A stretch of 64,000 bases of DNA, taken from positions 1 to 64,000 of the forward strand of contig JASEJD010000002.1 in NCBI GenBank assembly GCA_030016715.1. Reading direction: 5' to 3'. Both the position numbers and the translations under genes were made by a program. Positions 48,501 to 57,256 of the stretch are shown piece by piece. Each line of letters opens with the position of its first letter. The first letter of the stretch is position 1. Source of the stretch: Methanobacteriaceae archaeon (GTDB taxonomy: Archaea; Methanobacteriota; Methanobacteria; Methanobacteriales; Methanobacteriaceae). Below the pieces are notes generated by a model. The model was not told the DNA's origin, did no database searches, and saw nothing but the letters and a program-made list of their open reading frames with translations.

Positions 48501-50462
48501 TCTGCCAGATAATCCTTCATATTCAGCCAAAAGAGATTCAAGATCCTCATCCAGCACATCTGGCATGAAACCTGTTAAAAAACCTTCTTTTTGTTGTTTA
48601 AACTGTTTAACATCTTTAATAAGAGCATAAATTTCTGCTTTGGAATTTTCCCATCTTGAATCAATTAAAATTTCTTTATCAAGAGTTTGTAATGATAAAA
48701 TCAAGTTAATAGTACTGATAAAATCATTTAAATCTTTAAATGTGTCTGGTGAGTCCATACCCACCATAATGGCCAAATTTTTAACTTTATTATTAAGATC
48801 ATCCAATGTTTGTATAGATTTATCTAGAAGAAATTCTATATCTTCTAAATCAACAGGCAGTATTGGATCTACATTACACTGACGCCATGGATTTTCATCT
48901 AATGGTCTTACCAATCTAAAAATTTGGGATAATTCATTTAATATAAATATTGAATGATTCCATTCTTCAATAGAAATTTTATCAGGGTTTGGAAAATTGA
49001 AACGAGGCATTTTTCGATTTATTTTCTCGAAGTGATCAATTACTTCCTCTTTAATCCCGAATAAATAGAATGGAGTAAATCCTATTTCCCCTAAAGGTTG
49101 GTGTATGAATTGTACATAATCATTTAACTCTGACCTAAGCTCCTCTAACTTGGCAAATTCCTCTTCTAGATCCATCTTTATATCTTGACAACGGTTTAAG
49201 GTACTTTGTAGTTCCAGCAAAACATCCTTTTTATTTGATTTTCTGCTGTGGAGTTCTAAACAGAATTCACCCAACCCAACATGATCTAATCGGCTTTTCA
49301 CTACTTCGAGTGCTGCCATTTTCTCACTTACAAATAAAACTGTTTTACCGTGGGCTATGAGCTCAGCAATTAAATTAACAATAGTTTGAGATTTTCCAGT
49401 GCCAGGAGGTCCTTCAACTACCATATTTTTTCCCATTTTCACCTCTTCAATTACAGCAATCTGTGAAGAGTCAGCATCAACTACATGAAAGACATCTCTT
49501 GGTGAAAGTTTCAAGTCAACTTCATTTTCATGGAATTCCTCTTCATTTAAATCATCGGCTGGATCAAATATTGCCTTAATAATTGGAGCTTTCTCTAAGT
49601 ATATGTCTTCAGGCCAACTTTCGGTCTGTAGATCTTTGAACATGACAAACTTGGTAAAACTGAAAAAACCCAAATAGACATCATCAACTATTCTCCATGT
49701 CTTTTTAGATTTTAATTCTGTTTTAACTTTCTCAAAATATTCCGTTACTCCTTCTTTAGTTTCCATCATTTCAAAATCAGGTAACTCTATTCCTTGTTCC
49801 ATAAGTTTAGCTTGAAGTGAGATATTGCCAACAGCATCTTCACCAGTCCACCTAAGTTTGAATGAACCCTTAACTTTTTTCCGTTCTAATTCCACTGGAA
49901 CTAAAATAAGAGGAGCTCTTCGATACTCATCAGAGCCATTAATTTCCTTCCATTCCACTGATCCTAAAGCCATATAAAGGATATTATAACCTTGTTCTTC
50001 CAGCATAGATTTTGACTGTTGATTTATGTAGAAAAGTCTTTTTTGAAGTTCTTTAGCACTTAAATTTGTCTGTAAAAATTGGTTTTTATATTTTTCAGTA
50101 TGTGCAGAGTCAGGAGGAGGCACTTCCCATAAAATTGAAGATTCTTCTTCAGTTAAGTCGTTATCATCATTAAGTTTAACCAAAATATCCACTAATTTTT
50201 TTTCTTCATCCGTGAGTAATTGATGACCCACAATTTCTATGTCAGCCAACTTCCAAATGAATCGACCAGCAACCATGTCCTCTATACTTTTACGAAGCTC
50301 AATATTGTCCTGTTTCTTAGCTTCTTTCTTAGGTAAAAAGTAAATTTCGCTCTCTCTTTTTCTTTTATTTAGAACTAGTGTTTGATATACATTTTCAGGG
50401 CAAATATCAACTAATTCTACAGTTGTGGTTCTTGGACGGAAATTTAATAGCTGATTCCGCAT
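45600..50462 (-). CDS. Giant SF1 helicase-nuclease (DUF4011 / AAA_11-AAA_12 / MTES_1575 nuclease / DUF3320)
   Basis: 1620 residues. N-terminal DUF4011 region about 1-320; SF1 Walker A EGPPGTGKSQT (350-360), then a long coiled insertion; motif II FDEASQVKPEDALGAL with MGDTKQLPPTSFF; helicase C half FNVKQQQAIL, TIQGDERDVIFISVGYG, LNVLITRAR; a Vsr-like nuclease IDLAVV...LGLECDG and ARDRDRLREEILERLGW; then DUF3320 (VSP...RAGKKI type). Such proteins are frequent in defence and repair islands. The DUF4011 start motif LRQNLLDLTMRNQLLNF extends upstream of ATG 50462; ATG 50542 with a TATA at 50565-50575 is the likely original start, one frame off, so the gene has a frameshift near 50488. Confidence 0.85.
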   Translation of the reverse strand: MRNQLLNFRPRTTTVELVDICPENVYQTLVLNKRKRESEIYFLPKKEAKKQDNIELRKSIEDMVAGRFIWKLADIEIVGHQLLTDEEKKLVDILVKLNDDNDLTEEESSILWEVPPPDSAHTEKYKNQFLQTNLSAKELQKRLFYINQQSKSMLEEQGYNILYMALGSVEWKEINGSDEYRRAPLILVPVELERKKVKGSFKLRWTGEDAVGNISLQAKLMEQGIELPDFEMMETKEGVTEYFEKVKTELKSKKTWRIVDDVYLGFFSFTKFVMFKDLQTESWPEDIYLEKAPIIKAIFDPADDLNEEEFHENEVDLKLSPRDVFHVVDADSSQIAVIEEVKMGKNMVVEGPPGTGKSQTIVNLIAELIAHGKTVLFVSEKMAALEVVKSRLDHVGLGEFCLELHSRKSNKKDVLLELQSTLNRCQDIKMDLEEEFAKLEELRSELNDYVQFIHQPLGEIGFTPFYLFGIKEEVIDHFEKINRKMPRFNFPNPDKISIEEWNHSIFILNELSQIFRLVRPLDENPWRQCNVDPILPVDLEDIEFLLDKSIQTLDDLNNKVKNLAIMVGMDSPDTFKDLNDFISTINLILSLQTLDKEILIDSRWENSKAEIYALIKDVKQFKQQKEGFLTGFMPDVLDEDLESLLAEYEGLSGRFLKSLSGDYRKLKGKAMSLHIENPPEDDKIMVNNIKNLLMCKKLRDKIRSNEKVGKSFFGSKWQGENGDPETLMYVSNDILTIRELLRNGILGENSLEILSSSKKRSEISKSIKDISWIKKQFQDLVDKLDEYLHFEDGSVLNKNNVLASLKEMRYQLNTYEGEISKLQVWSQYTSIKNDILKTNARHIIDIVEKDRLNPDDIVPCFKGNFADSLLKIAFLSTSILSKFVGSMHENKIQEFKGLDNKLISLNRLRIAKKLYESRPSVRGGASPNSELGILLNEFSRKRGHMPIRKLLSSSGSLIQKIKPCFMMSPLSVAQFLEPMSIKSLKFDFVIFDEASQVKPEDALGALLRAEKAVIMGDTKQLPPTSFFDMMIDSGREETYELASIVDMESILHLCKRSFPTKMLRWHYRSRHESLIAVSNHEFYDDNLLIYPSPCRDSELIGLKLKYLPDTVYDRGHSSTNRKEAKIVVQAAFEHYKRFGNDKSLGIGTFNVKQQQAILEELELQLKLNPEMEKYFSDSHEEHFFVKNLETIQGDERDVIFISVGYGFDKNHRLTNNFGPLNHDGGERRLNVLITRARELCVVFSNFKSRDLKIRPTSPFGLRALKDFLEYAETRYLPDLAFEKSKNESSFENSIYKFLKGHGYEVDMQVGCAGFKIDLAVVNPDNPSQYLLGLECDGEMYNSSPVARDRDRLREEILERLGWNFHRIWATDWYRNRDESQRNLIKIIESYRNRDDIPANENLVEKEDVLAMEEEPKIIVENKKTEKTIKGSIEDLVPLYQLCTKIDITGDLNEKNLAQVTRGLVQIVEVESPIHMDEAIKRLRTLWGLKRAGKKIKQVINTAARLAEQDGQISIEDGFLFSNNKDVKVRLRKGIIKPKIELITDLEIEKSLYLVIMNQFATDEDELIKKASRLLGFKSTRGNISKRYKAVVEKLMREGKFIKTSEDLIDIAKNDSEEYTL

Positions 50463-50564
50463 GGTTAAATCCAGAAGATTCTGACGTAATACTCCAATTT
50501 GTTTGTGAATTTCTGTAATTTAAGGTGCCCCCATTTACTCATTTATTTAACTAATCAAATGATG

Positions 50565-50575
50565 TTAATATAAAA
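50565..50575 (-). promoter_or_regulatory. TATA element for a leaderless helicase transcript
   Basis: On the minus strand TTTTATATTAA is centred about 27 bases upstream of ATG 50542, the spacing expected if transcription begins at or next to the start codon. That ATG opens MSKWGHLKLQKFTNKLEY, the apparent N-terminus of the helicase before the frameshift. Confidence 0.45.
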
Positions 50576-50670
50576 AAATTTAAAAACTGTTATCAACTAT
50601 ATTGTATTTTATCTTTAGTATATAAAAAATTCTGATAAAAGACATATATATTTCTACTTCATTGATTTGA

Positions 50671-52410
50671 TTAATCATCCCTTTGTACTGCTTCTTTAAA
50701 GAATTTTGGAACAAGTGATCTATATCTCGGACTTTTAAACATCATATCAATGTTACCATCCACAATGTAAGTGGCACAATAATCATCTTCAGCCCTCATA
50801 CCCCTACCATAGGCTTGAATTAACGTCATTACTGTCTTATAAGCGTACCATCGAGGATCACGTCGCATTCTTTTATTTACTTGTTTATCTCCCAGATAAG
50901 GGAAGGGTATCTTATAAATTACTTGGAATTGGCACTGATCATAGGGCAAGTCAACACCCTCACTCATAGACGGACTGACCAATATCAAAGGATCTTTACT
51001 TTTTTCAAATTGATTTAATTGATATTCCCTGTTTTGACTGTTATGACTAATTAAACGTGAGTTATGAATGTTGTTCATTATATATTCTTGGCATTTGTAG
51101 TTATGAGTATGTATAAGTCCTTTTTCATGTTTATGGTGCTTAATTATCTTATTTAAAACAGGTATGGTCTTAGGTGCCGTGTATTTTATAGAATTGGCAG
51201 ATAATTTACCTTTCGTTTTAATATACACTGGTCTTTTAGATGATGGAAAATTACTATCAATTTTTAGAGAATAAAGTTCTGCTGGACGTATACCCAACCA
51301 TTTACTGAATAATTTATGATCTAAAATTGTGGCACTCATAAATAAACAGACATCTGCATGTTTTAATAGATTTTCCTCTGCATGCATGTTTACTTTCAAC
51401 GGTTTAAATGAAACACCGCCTGTTGAGGAATCTACAACCCAATTTTGGGGATTATCTTCCAAATTATTCAAAAGTTCGTTCAAACGATGTTTGGTTCTAT
51501 TAATTCGATCCGCCTTATTTTTAGGTATATTTTTTATATTAATGGCTTTATAATCCTCATAGGTGGATTCAATAAACATTAACCATTCAGAAGGATCTTC
51601 ATATTCCATCATAGAACGAGGTATTGATTTTTTTATATCTTTTTCCAACCTTTTGTTGTAGATGTTTACCTCCATCCGATGCATGAGCTTGTCTTCAATA
51701 TTATGGGCCTCATCGAGAATCATTATATTTCTCTTGTTAAAATGTTTAACATAATTTAGTTCCAGTAATGCATAATCATAATTCATTAATGTTATTTTAC
51801 TGTTCACTGCTTCTGCCTTTTGTTTCCAATAGTTACATTTATCTATAGACTTAAAATATATTTGATTTTGAAAAGCATCCTTAAATGCAGGAATACCTCC
51901 ATCATCTGATTTGGTTATTCCATAAGGACAGCTAAATTTCTGGGAATGGGGTGTTGTTTGACAAGTACCAATATCACATGTGGATTCTAAATCATCTTCC
52001 TTACATGCAAAATTAGATCTTCCCTTAACTAAAGGATAGCCAAATTCATGCGCATATTGTGACTGGAGCTGCTTAGTCATTGTAAGAATGTAAGCTGGTT
52101 GATAAATCCTTGCTAATGTAGATGCAATTGCTGATTTACCGGTGCCTGTTCCTGCCTCCAGTATTATATAGCGGAAACCTTTAGTTATGGCCTTCTTTAT
52201 CTCATCTATTATTTCCAACTGGCCTTCTCGCGGATGGGCAAATGGAAAGTTTTCTATAATATCATGATCTATATGGGGATTTGATCTTTTAATATCTGAA
52301 ATTTGATTTTTTGAAATATTCATCTTTTTGGAACTTTTAGAGGTAATTGATGAACAAATACAGTTTATTTTCAACATTCCACACTTTTTACATATGAAAT
52401 CATTATCCAT
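50671..52410 (-). CDS. XPD/Rad3-like Fe-S DNA helicase
   Basis: 579-residue SF2 helicase of the XPD/DinG group. Walker A is EAGTGTGKS (85-93), DEAH at 233-236 ([15 protein letters not shown]), and between them the Fe-S domain with C136, C145, C150, C161 and C192. C-terminal motifs are [29 protein letters not shown] (motif V), and [12 protein letters not shown] (motif VI). Before the helicase is a short [13 protein letters not shown] zinc knuckle resembling that of archaeal SUI1. Could act with the neighbouring SF1 helicase-nuclease (same strand, about 200 bp apart) or in repair generally. Confidence 0.88.
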   Translation of the reverse strand: MDNDFICKKCGMLKINCICSSITSKSSKKMNISKNQISDIKRSNPHIDHDIIENFPFAHPREGQLEIIDEIKKAITKGFRYIILEAGTGTGKSAIASTLARIYQPAYILTMTKQLQSQYAHEFGYPLVKGRSNFACKEDDLESTCDIGTCQTTPHSQKFSCPYGITKSDDGGIPAFKDAFQNQIYFKSIDKCNYWKQKAEAVNSKITLMNYDYALLELNYVKHFNKRNIMILDEAHNIEDKLMHRMEVNIYNKRLEKDIKKSIPRSMMEYEDPSEWLMFIESTYEDYKAINIKNIPKNKADRINRTKHRLNELLNNLEDNPQNWVVDSSTGGVSFKPLKVNMHAEENLLKHADVCLFMSATILDHKLFSKWLGIRPAELYSLKIDSNFPSSKRPVYIKTKGKLSANSIKYTAPKTIPVLNKIIKHHKHEKGLIHTHNYKCQEYIMNNIHNSRLISHNSQNREYQLNQFEKSKDPLILVSPSMSEGVDLPYDQCQFQVIYKIPFPYLGDKQVNKRMRRDPRWYAYKTVMTLIQAYGRGMRAEDDYCATYIVDGNIDMMFKSPRYRSLVPKFFKEAVQRDD

Positions 52411-52550
52411 AGAGATTAATATTTATGTGATGGTATAAATAGATGCATATGTACGCTTAAAAAAGAATTAATTTATTAAGTATAACTTAATTTAACTTGT
52501 TTAATCCGATTTAAGAATAATTTGAAAATTTCAATTATAGAAGGTGTATC

Positions 52551-53261
52551 ATGAAGAAAGGAAAATTAATTGGAATTGGTGTAGGTCCCGGAGATACGGA
52601 TCTTTTAACTTTAAAGGCTGTTAAGACTTTAAAAATAGTGGATATAATTTGTGCCCCTAAATCTGCAAACTCAAAACCTAGTTTAGCATTATCAATTGTC
52701 AAACCAATTTTAAAAAATCGCAACAAAAAATATAAAATTTTAGAACCTTTATTTCCAATGATAGAGGATAATGATAAGCTTAAAAAGTATTGGAATGACG
52801 CTGCTCAATTAATATTAGACCAATTAAATCAAGGTCTGGATGTTGCATTCATAACTTTGGGAGATCCTTCCATTTACAGTACCTTTTCATACATTTTTAG
52901 AATCATTAATGACAAGAACTATGAGGTGGAGTTAATCCCAGGAATATCATCTTTTACAGCATGTGCTGCTAGTGGAAAGATGCCCCTGGCTGAAAAAAAT
53001 GAGATTATTGTAATTGTGCCCAAAATTGATGAACGATTGGAACAAATAATGAAATATGGAGATACATTTGTTATAATGAAAACTTCTAGAAACCTTGAAT
53101 TACTAGAAGAAAGTATAAATAAAGATAAAAGAATTAAAGAAATTCTTTCAGTGCACAATTGCAGTATGAATGATGAAAAAATAATAAATGGCTTTTCAAA
53201 TGAAAAAAACTATCTTTCAACCACTATAGTTAAATTTAAAGATAAAAAAAAGGATTATTAA
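52551..53261 (+). CDS. cbiL: Cobalt-factor II C20-methyltransferase
   Basis: 236-residue SAM-dependent tetrapyrrole methylase of the cobamide pathway that feeds the corrinoid methyltransferases of methanogenesis. The N-terminal glycine loop is LIGIGVGPGDTDLLTLKAV, then the LGDPSIYSTFSYIFR loop and PGISSFTACAASGKMPL. The CbiL/CobI form is favoured by APKSANSKPSLALSIV. GGTG before ATG. Stands alone. Confidence 0.93.
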   Translation: MKKGKLIGIGVGPGDTDLLTLKAVKTLKIVDIICAPKSANSKPSLALSIVKPILKNRNKKYKILEPLFPMIEDNDKLKKYWNDAAQLILDQLNQGLDVAFITLGDPSIYSTFSYIFRIINDKNYEVELIPGISSFTACAASGKMPLAEKNEIIVIVPKIDERLEQIMKYGDTFVIMKTSRNLELLEESINKDKRIKEILSVHNCSMNDEKIINGFSNEKNYLSTTIVKFKDKKKDY

Positions 53262-53452
53262 TAATTAATTATCAAAGCTGAATTCTGTCTAATAAATCTA
53301 ATAAAAATTAAATTTAGCCAATTAATCTTAATATTATTATAATAGCTTCGATATAAGCTTAAAATCTTTTAATATTAAAAAATCTTTATTTAAATATAGA
53401 ACTATAAAACACTTTTTATTCGAATTTATGAAAACATTTATATTATATATCC

Positions 53453-53468
53453 ATATATCTAGATATAT
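53453..53468. promoter_or_regulatory. Palindromic operator at the arsenic-type locus
   Basis: ATATATCTAGATATAT is a perfect 16-bp palindrome. A TATA-type TTTATATTATAT ends just upstream at about 53449, so the palindrome would cover the predicted start of the transcript running into the arsM remnant, DGC and arsC genes. This is the usual position for an ArsR-family repressor, but no arsR gene lies in the window. Confidence 0.55.
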
Positions 53469-53497
53469 AGAAGTTGTGGTGAGTTAATAAAAGAGAT

Positions 53498-53668
53498 ATG
53501 AAATTGATGTGAAAAGAAATTAAAGACCTTATTAAAAGGACTCTAGTCAAACTCGCCAATATAAATACGAAAATGTCAAATTAATATGTGGTGATTGAAA
53601 AACTGCCTATTGAAGATAATACAATAGATCCTAAATTAAGTAACTGTGTAATAAACTTAAAAACATAA
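53498..53668 (+). pseudogene. Remnant of an arsenite methyltransferase (arsM)
   Basis: About 170 bp of degraded coding sequence. One frame has KEIKDLIKRTLVKLAN after an ATG at 53498, like the ArsM N-terminus. Further on, one frame reads QTRQYKYENVKLICGD, and with a shift at about 53595 the next reads IEKLPIEDNTID and LSNCVINL, which together are the diagnostic ArsM SAM-domain end (GDIEKLP..DN..D...SNCVINL). The middle, with motif I, and the C-terminus are missing. So an internal deletion and at least one frameshift have destroyed the gene. Lies just downstream of the operator and before DGC-arsC. Confidence 0.65.
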
Positions 53669-53791
53669 ATTATCCGCAGATAAAGAATAATATTGGGTTT
53701 TAAGTTAATTAGGACGTATTTTATAGCATATTTGACTGGAATAAACATAAATGAATAATTAAATAAAAAATAAGTGTGAAGGAGAGATAAT

Positions 53792-54175
53792 ATGGTTCAA
53801 AATAAAAAATCATTAGCTGCTTGTAGTGGAATGAGTCCTTATGGATTAGTAGCCCGTGTTGCAGCAACAGATACATTATCTGAATCTGAGGATGTCATAT
53901 CCATATGTATGGGGGCAACATCTGCAGATAAAGAAGGTTTTCGAGAACTAATAAAAAAATATCCGATTATTGCTATAAATGGCTGTGAAAGTAATTGTGT
54001 AGACAAAATATTGAAACAAAAAGGAGTAAGAGTAGTTAAAACTATTAATGCTATGGAAGAATTAAAAAAAGCTGATTTAATGCCTAATGATGTTTCTCGT
54101 TTAAATGAAGATGGAGAAAAATGCGTGGAACACCTAAAAAAAGTCATTAAAAAGGAAATCAAAGAAATGGAATAA
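53792..54175 (+). CDS. DGC-domain putative zinc-binding protein
   Basis: 127 residues of the DGC family. Cys pattern AACSGMSPYGLVARVAATD, SICMGATSADKEGFRELI, AINGCESNCVDKIL and later C at EKCVEHL; the conserved Asp-Gly-Cys-like motif reads NGCESNC. Such proteins accompany arsenic, selenium and sulfur genes in methanogens. GGAGAG precedes the ATG; arsC starts 16 bp after. Confidence 0.85.
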   Translation: MVQNKKSLAACSGMSPYGLVARVAATDTLSESEDVISICMGATSADKEGFRELIKKYPIIAINGCESNCVDKILKQKGVRVVKTINAMEELKKADLMPNDVSRLNEDGEKCVEHLKKVIKKEIKEME

Positions 54176-54191
54176 TTTTTAGAGGGTAAAT

Positions 54192-54620
54192 ATGGAAAAA
54201 GACAGAAAAAAAAGTGTTTTATTCATTTGTAATCATAATTCAGCAAGATCTCAAATGGCTGAAGGACTTTTAAGAAAAATTTATGGAAAATTTTACAAAG
54301 TATTCAGTGCCGGTTTGAGTTCAAGTGAAATTAACCCCCTTACTTATGAAGTTATGGAGGAAATAGGTATTGACATGTCAAATCATCGATCAAAAGGTCT
54401 TGAAGAATTTAAAGACAAAGAAGTGGATATTGTAGTAACTGTTTGTCATGGTGCCCAGGAAGCTTGTCCTATCTTTCTTGGAGGAAAAAAATATATTCAT
54501 AAAGGATTCAAAGACCCTTCAAATTTTAAAGGGACAGAAAAAGAGAAAATAATACAGTTTAGAGAGATCAGGGATGAAATAAAAGAGTGGATAAGAAAAG
54601 AATTTTATCCAGATAATTAA
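54192..54620 (+). CDS. arsC: Arsenate reductase, LMW-phosphatase type
   Basis: 142 residues with the low-molecular-weight phosphatase fold. P-loop CNHNSAR (C13-R19), then the acidic GFKDPSN with D108. Redox cysteines C85 and C92 ([13 protein letters not shown]) have the seven-residue spacing of thioredoxin-coupled ArsC (C82/C89 of the S. aureus type). So arsenate-to-arsenite reduction by triple cysteine relay is likely. The DUF166 gene begins about 20 bp downstream. Confidence 0.9.
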   Translation: MEKDRKKSVLFICNHNSARSQMAEGLLRKIYGKFYKVFSAGLSSSEINPLTYEVMEEIGIDMSNHRSKGLEEFKDKEVDIVVTVCHGAQEACPIFLGGKKYIHKGFKDPSNFKGTEKEKIIQFREIRDEIKEWIRKEFYPDN

Positions 54621-54639
54621 TTTTTTGGAGGAAACCATA

Positions 54640-55299
54640 TTGAAAATTGTAATAGTTACTGATGGTCCTTACGGTGAAAGGGCTCATGAAACAATAAAAA
54701 AAGATTTTGAATGTGATTTTGTTCAACTAGAACCACCCACATCCCTTTTCATGGATGAAGTAGAAATAGACCCTGATTCTTTTAAAAAATTAGAAAAAGC
54801 AGATATATTAATAACTTATGTTCTTCATCCAGACCTTACACTGGAACTGGTTGAAAAACTTAACCATAAAGTTGAATGGATAATAGTTGGAGCTTGGAGA
54901 GGTGAAGGATTTAAAAATCAATTAGAAAAATTTGGAAATGTTACTTGCCCCGAAAACATGTGCGACCTTGAAGAAAATGGAAATCCTATTTTTGACGATT
55001 TTGTGTCCAAATTCGGAAAGCCTGTTGTTGAAATAGAATCTGAAAATGATTTAGTAACATCAATCAAGGTATTAAGATGTTCACCATGTGGTTCAACAAA
55101 ATTCATTGCTAAAGAATTAATTGGCGAATCATTAGAAAATTTACCTATTAAAGCCGGGCTTAAAATACAACATTATCCTTGTAGAGCTCCAAAAATGAGA
55201 TTATTTACAGATGATGAATGCAAAAAAGAAATGGCTGCAAATTTCCATAAAGAAGCCTTCGAAAAAAGTTTAAATAAAAATCTTGAATCTGATAGTTAA
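54640..55299 (+). CDS. DUF166 family protein
   Basis: 219 residues of the methanogen DUF166 family: [55 protein letters not shown], and Cys-rich [44 protein letters not shown]. The conserved Cys residues suggest metal or cluster binding; function unknown. TTG 54640 follows GGAGG and is preferred to the upstream TTG 54625, which is inside the ribosome binding site. Co-directional with arsC. Confidence 0.85.
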   Translation: MKIVIVTDGPYGERAHETIKKDFECDFVQLEPPTSLFMDEVEIDPDSFKKLEKADILITYVLHPDLTLELVEKLNHKVEWIIVGAWRGEGFKNQLEKFGNVTCPENMCDLEENGNPIFDDFVSKFGKPVVEIESENDLVTSIKVLRCSPCGSTKFIAKELIGESLENLPIKAGLKIQHYPCRAPKMRLFTDDECKKEMAANFHKEAFEKSLNKNLESDS

Positions 55300-55371
55300 A
55301 ACCTAGATATTTTCAATTATTCGGAGATTTATTATTTTTACATTATATTTTTCTTGATTATTTTAAAATGG

Positions 55372-56328
55372 CTAGGTTAATAGGAATATTCTTAGGAATG
55401 CATATACTCCATAAATTAGAATTAAAGTTATACCTTCTTTTCTGCTTAGCTCCATCTTGCTCCTCATGAATAATAAAAGAATAATTGTTATGATTATTAG
55501 TACTGGAGCATCAATAAGGATAGATAATGGTTCTACGGGTATTTTAACAAATAAAGCCGGGACTCCTATTCCTATTAAAATATTAAATATGTTGCTGCCT
55601 AATACTGTCCCCACTGCTAGACTACACATATTTTTTCTTGCAGATGTGACTGTTACAACCAATTCTGCCATGCTGGTGCCTATCGCCAATCCAAAGAGGC
55701 CAACAATGATTTCAGGCACTTGTGCTAAACTAGCAATTTCTACTGCGCTGAAAACCAATATTCTGGCTGAAATAATTAAAGCAAAGAAACTTATGATAGT
55801 TAATAAAATAATTTTAAAACTTAAAGACTTTATATTAATTTTTTTGGTTTTTTCATGGTTTTTAGAGTATTTTTGTTGTTTTTTTATTAAGATATACAAA
55901 TAAATAACATATATGGATATTAAAATTATTCCAGTTAGTGTATTAATATCACCTAGAACCATGAAAAAGAGTAATATGGTGGATGTAATGAGCACCATTA
56001 TCCCATCACGTCTTATTTCATCCCTATTCGTGCTGATTACACAAGATATGCTGGCTGCTATACCTATAATACCAGCTATATTCCATATATTTGATCCTAT
56101 AACTACTCCCACTCCTAGATCAGGGCTCCCAGTTAAAACTGAAATTATTGCTGATCCAAATTCAGGTAGAGAAGTTCCACCCGCAGCAACCGTAATGCCT
56201 AATATGACTTGCGATATTCCTAAATAACGACCTATTTCAACTAGATTTTCAACAAATACATCTGCTGCTTTTATTAAAATTAAAAGGGAAATTAAAAATA
56301 AAAATAAGAGAATAATCCAAGAAATCAT
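55372..56328 (-). CDS. Calcium/sodium antiporter (CaCA family)
   Basis: 318 residues with ten predicted helices in two inverted halves. The alpha-repeats are present: ISQVILGITVAAGGTSLPEFGSA (first) and IIVGLFGLAIGTSMAELVVTV (second), with the acidic ion-binding Glu in each. This YrbG/NCX-type exchanger moves Ca2+ (or another cation) for Na+. Lies opposite the DUF166 gene, convergent. No special link to the arsenic genes is visible. Confidence 0.9.
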   Translation of the reverse strand: MISWIILLFLFLISLLILIKAADVFVENLVEIGRYLGISQVILGITVAAGGTSLPEFGSAIISVLTGSPDLGVGVVIGSNIWNIAGIIGIAASISCVISTNRDEIRRDGIMVLITSTILLFFMVLGDINTLTGIILISIYVIYLYILIKKQQKYSKNHEKTKKINIKSLSFKIILLTIISFFALIISARILVFSAVEIASLAQVPEIIVGLFGLAIGTSMAELVVTVTSARKNMCSLAVGTVLGSNIFNILIGIGVPALFVKIPVEPLSILIDAPVLIIITIILLLFMRSKMELSRKEGITLILIYGVYAFLRIFLLT

Positions 56329-56486
56329 ATAGAATTATATCTATCTGAATAATATAAATTTGTATGAAATTTGAGTTTTAGAAAATAATAGGGCATTGAA
56401 CCCATAAAATTCTAATTTTAAAATGTAAGACTATTATCATTATTATTCATTGATAATATTTATCTGGCAAGTTACAAAGTAATATT

Positions 56487-56855
56487 ATGAAAGAAAAAAA
56501 AACCCTCACCCTAATACTAACTGAGGGCCCATATCGTTCACAATATGCAAATATAGCTTATGAACTTGCAAATAGTGCTTTAAACAATGGATATAACGTA
56601 AACATATTTTTATACATGGATGCAACCCATATACCAAGAAGAGGGCAGAACCCTCATTCTTTTCCAAATGTAGGTCATCAATATAAGAAATTAATAAAAA
56701 AAGGTGCTGATATACGTGTTTGTATTAGATGTGCTACTGCAAGGGGTCATGCCTGTGATCCACATTCACCATACATGAAAGGAATAAAAATTTCTACAGT
56801 TTATGACATACCAGAATGGATTTCAAAAAGTGACAAAGTAATAAGTCTGGGATGA
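56487..56855 (+). CDS. DsrE/TusD-like sulfur-relay protein
   Basis: 122 residues of the DsrE fold: LTLILTEGPYRSQYANIAYE, LANSALNNGYNVNIFLYMDAT, SFPNVGHQYKKLIKKGADIRVC. Three Cys lie in RVCIRCATARGHACDPH, the position where DsrE/TusD carries its persulfide-accepting cysteine. Probably forms a hexamer with the DsrF- and DsrH-like neighbours. Stop overlaps the next ATG as ATGA. First gene of the five-gene operon. Confidence 0.85.
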   Translation: MKEKKTLTLILTEGPYRSQYANIAYELANSALNNGYNVNIFLYMDATHIPRRGQNPHSFPNVGHQYKKLIKKGADIRVCIRCATARGHACDPHSPYMKGIKISTVYDIPEWISKSDKVISLG

Positions 56856-57220
56856 CAATGAAATCAGCACTCATCATAATTGATAAAGCTCCTTATGGTT
56901 ACGAAGACGCATTTAGTGGTTTTTATGTGGCCATAGCTTGTCTAAATAGAGATTTAGATGTGGATGTAGTCCTGATAAGCGATGGAGTTTATGCTGCTAT
57001 GGAAGAACAGGACTCAGAAGAAAGTATTAAATTTCCTAATGTAGGGGAGCTTTGTTATCTCATATTTCCAGAAGGAAGTCTTTTTGTACATGAAAAATCT
57101 ATGCAAGAAAGGGGTATTGATGAAGAAGAACTGGTAGAAGCCGCAGAGATAATAAATGATCAAGAACTTTATGAAATTATTAGGTCCAAAACTGTTGAAA
57201 CAGCAATTATTAAGATTTAA
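56852..57220 (+). CDS. DsrF/TusC-like sulfur-relay protein
   Basis: 122 residues. ALIIIDKAPYGYEDAFSGFY, VAIACLNRDLDVDVVLISDG, VYAAMEEQDSEESIKFPNVG, SMQERGIDEEELV fit DsrF/TusC. It starts four bases into the stop region of the previous gene (ATG 56852, or ATG 56858). Like TusC, it has no conserved catalytic Cys; the Cys at ACLN is in the usual structural position. Confidence 0.82.
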   Translation: MTMKSALIIIDKAPYGYEDAFSGFYVAIACLNRDLDVDVVLISDGVYAAMEEQDSEESIKFPNVGELCYLIFPEGSLFVHEKSMQERGIDEEELVEAAEIINDQELYEIIRSKTVETAIIKI

Positions 57221-57256
57221 AAACAATTTAATCAACTTAAATCAGGGGCGAAAAAT

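Noticed and set aside
53470-53497. A decayed arsR between the operator and the arsM remnant
   Set aside because: There is too little sequence and no HTH-like residues in any frame.
55457-56227. Long open frames opposite the CaCA antiporter
   Set aside because: Shadows of the membrane-protein gene on the other strand; their products show no motif.
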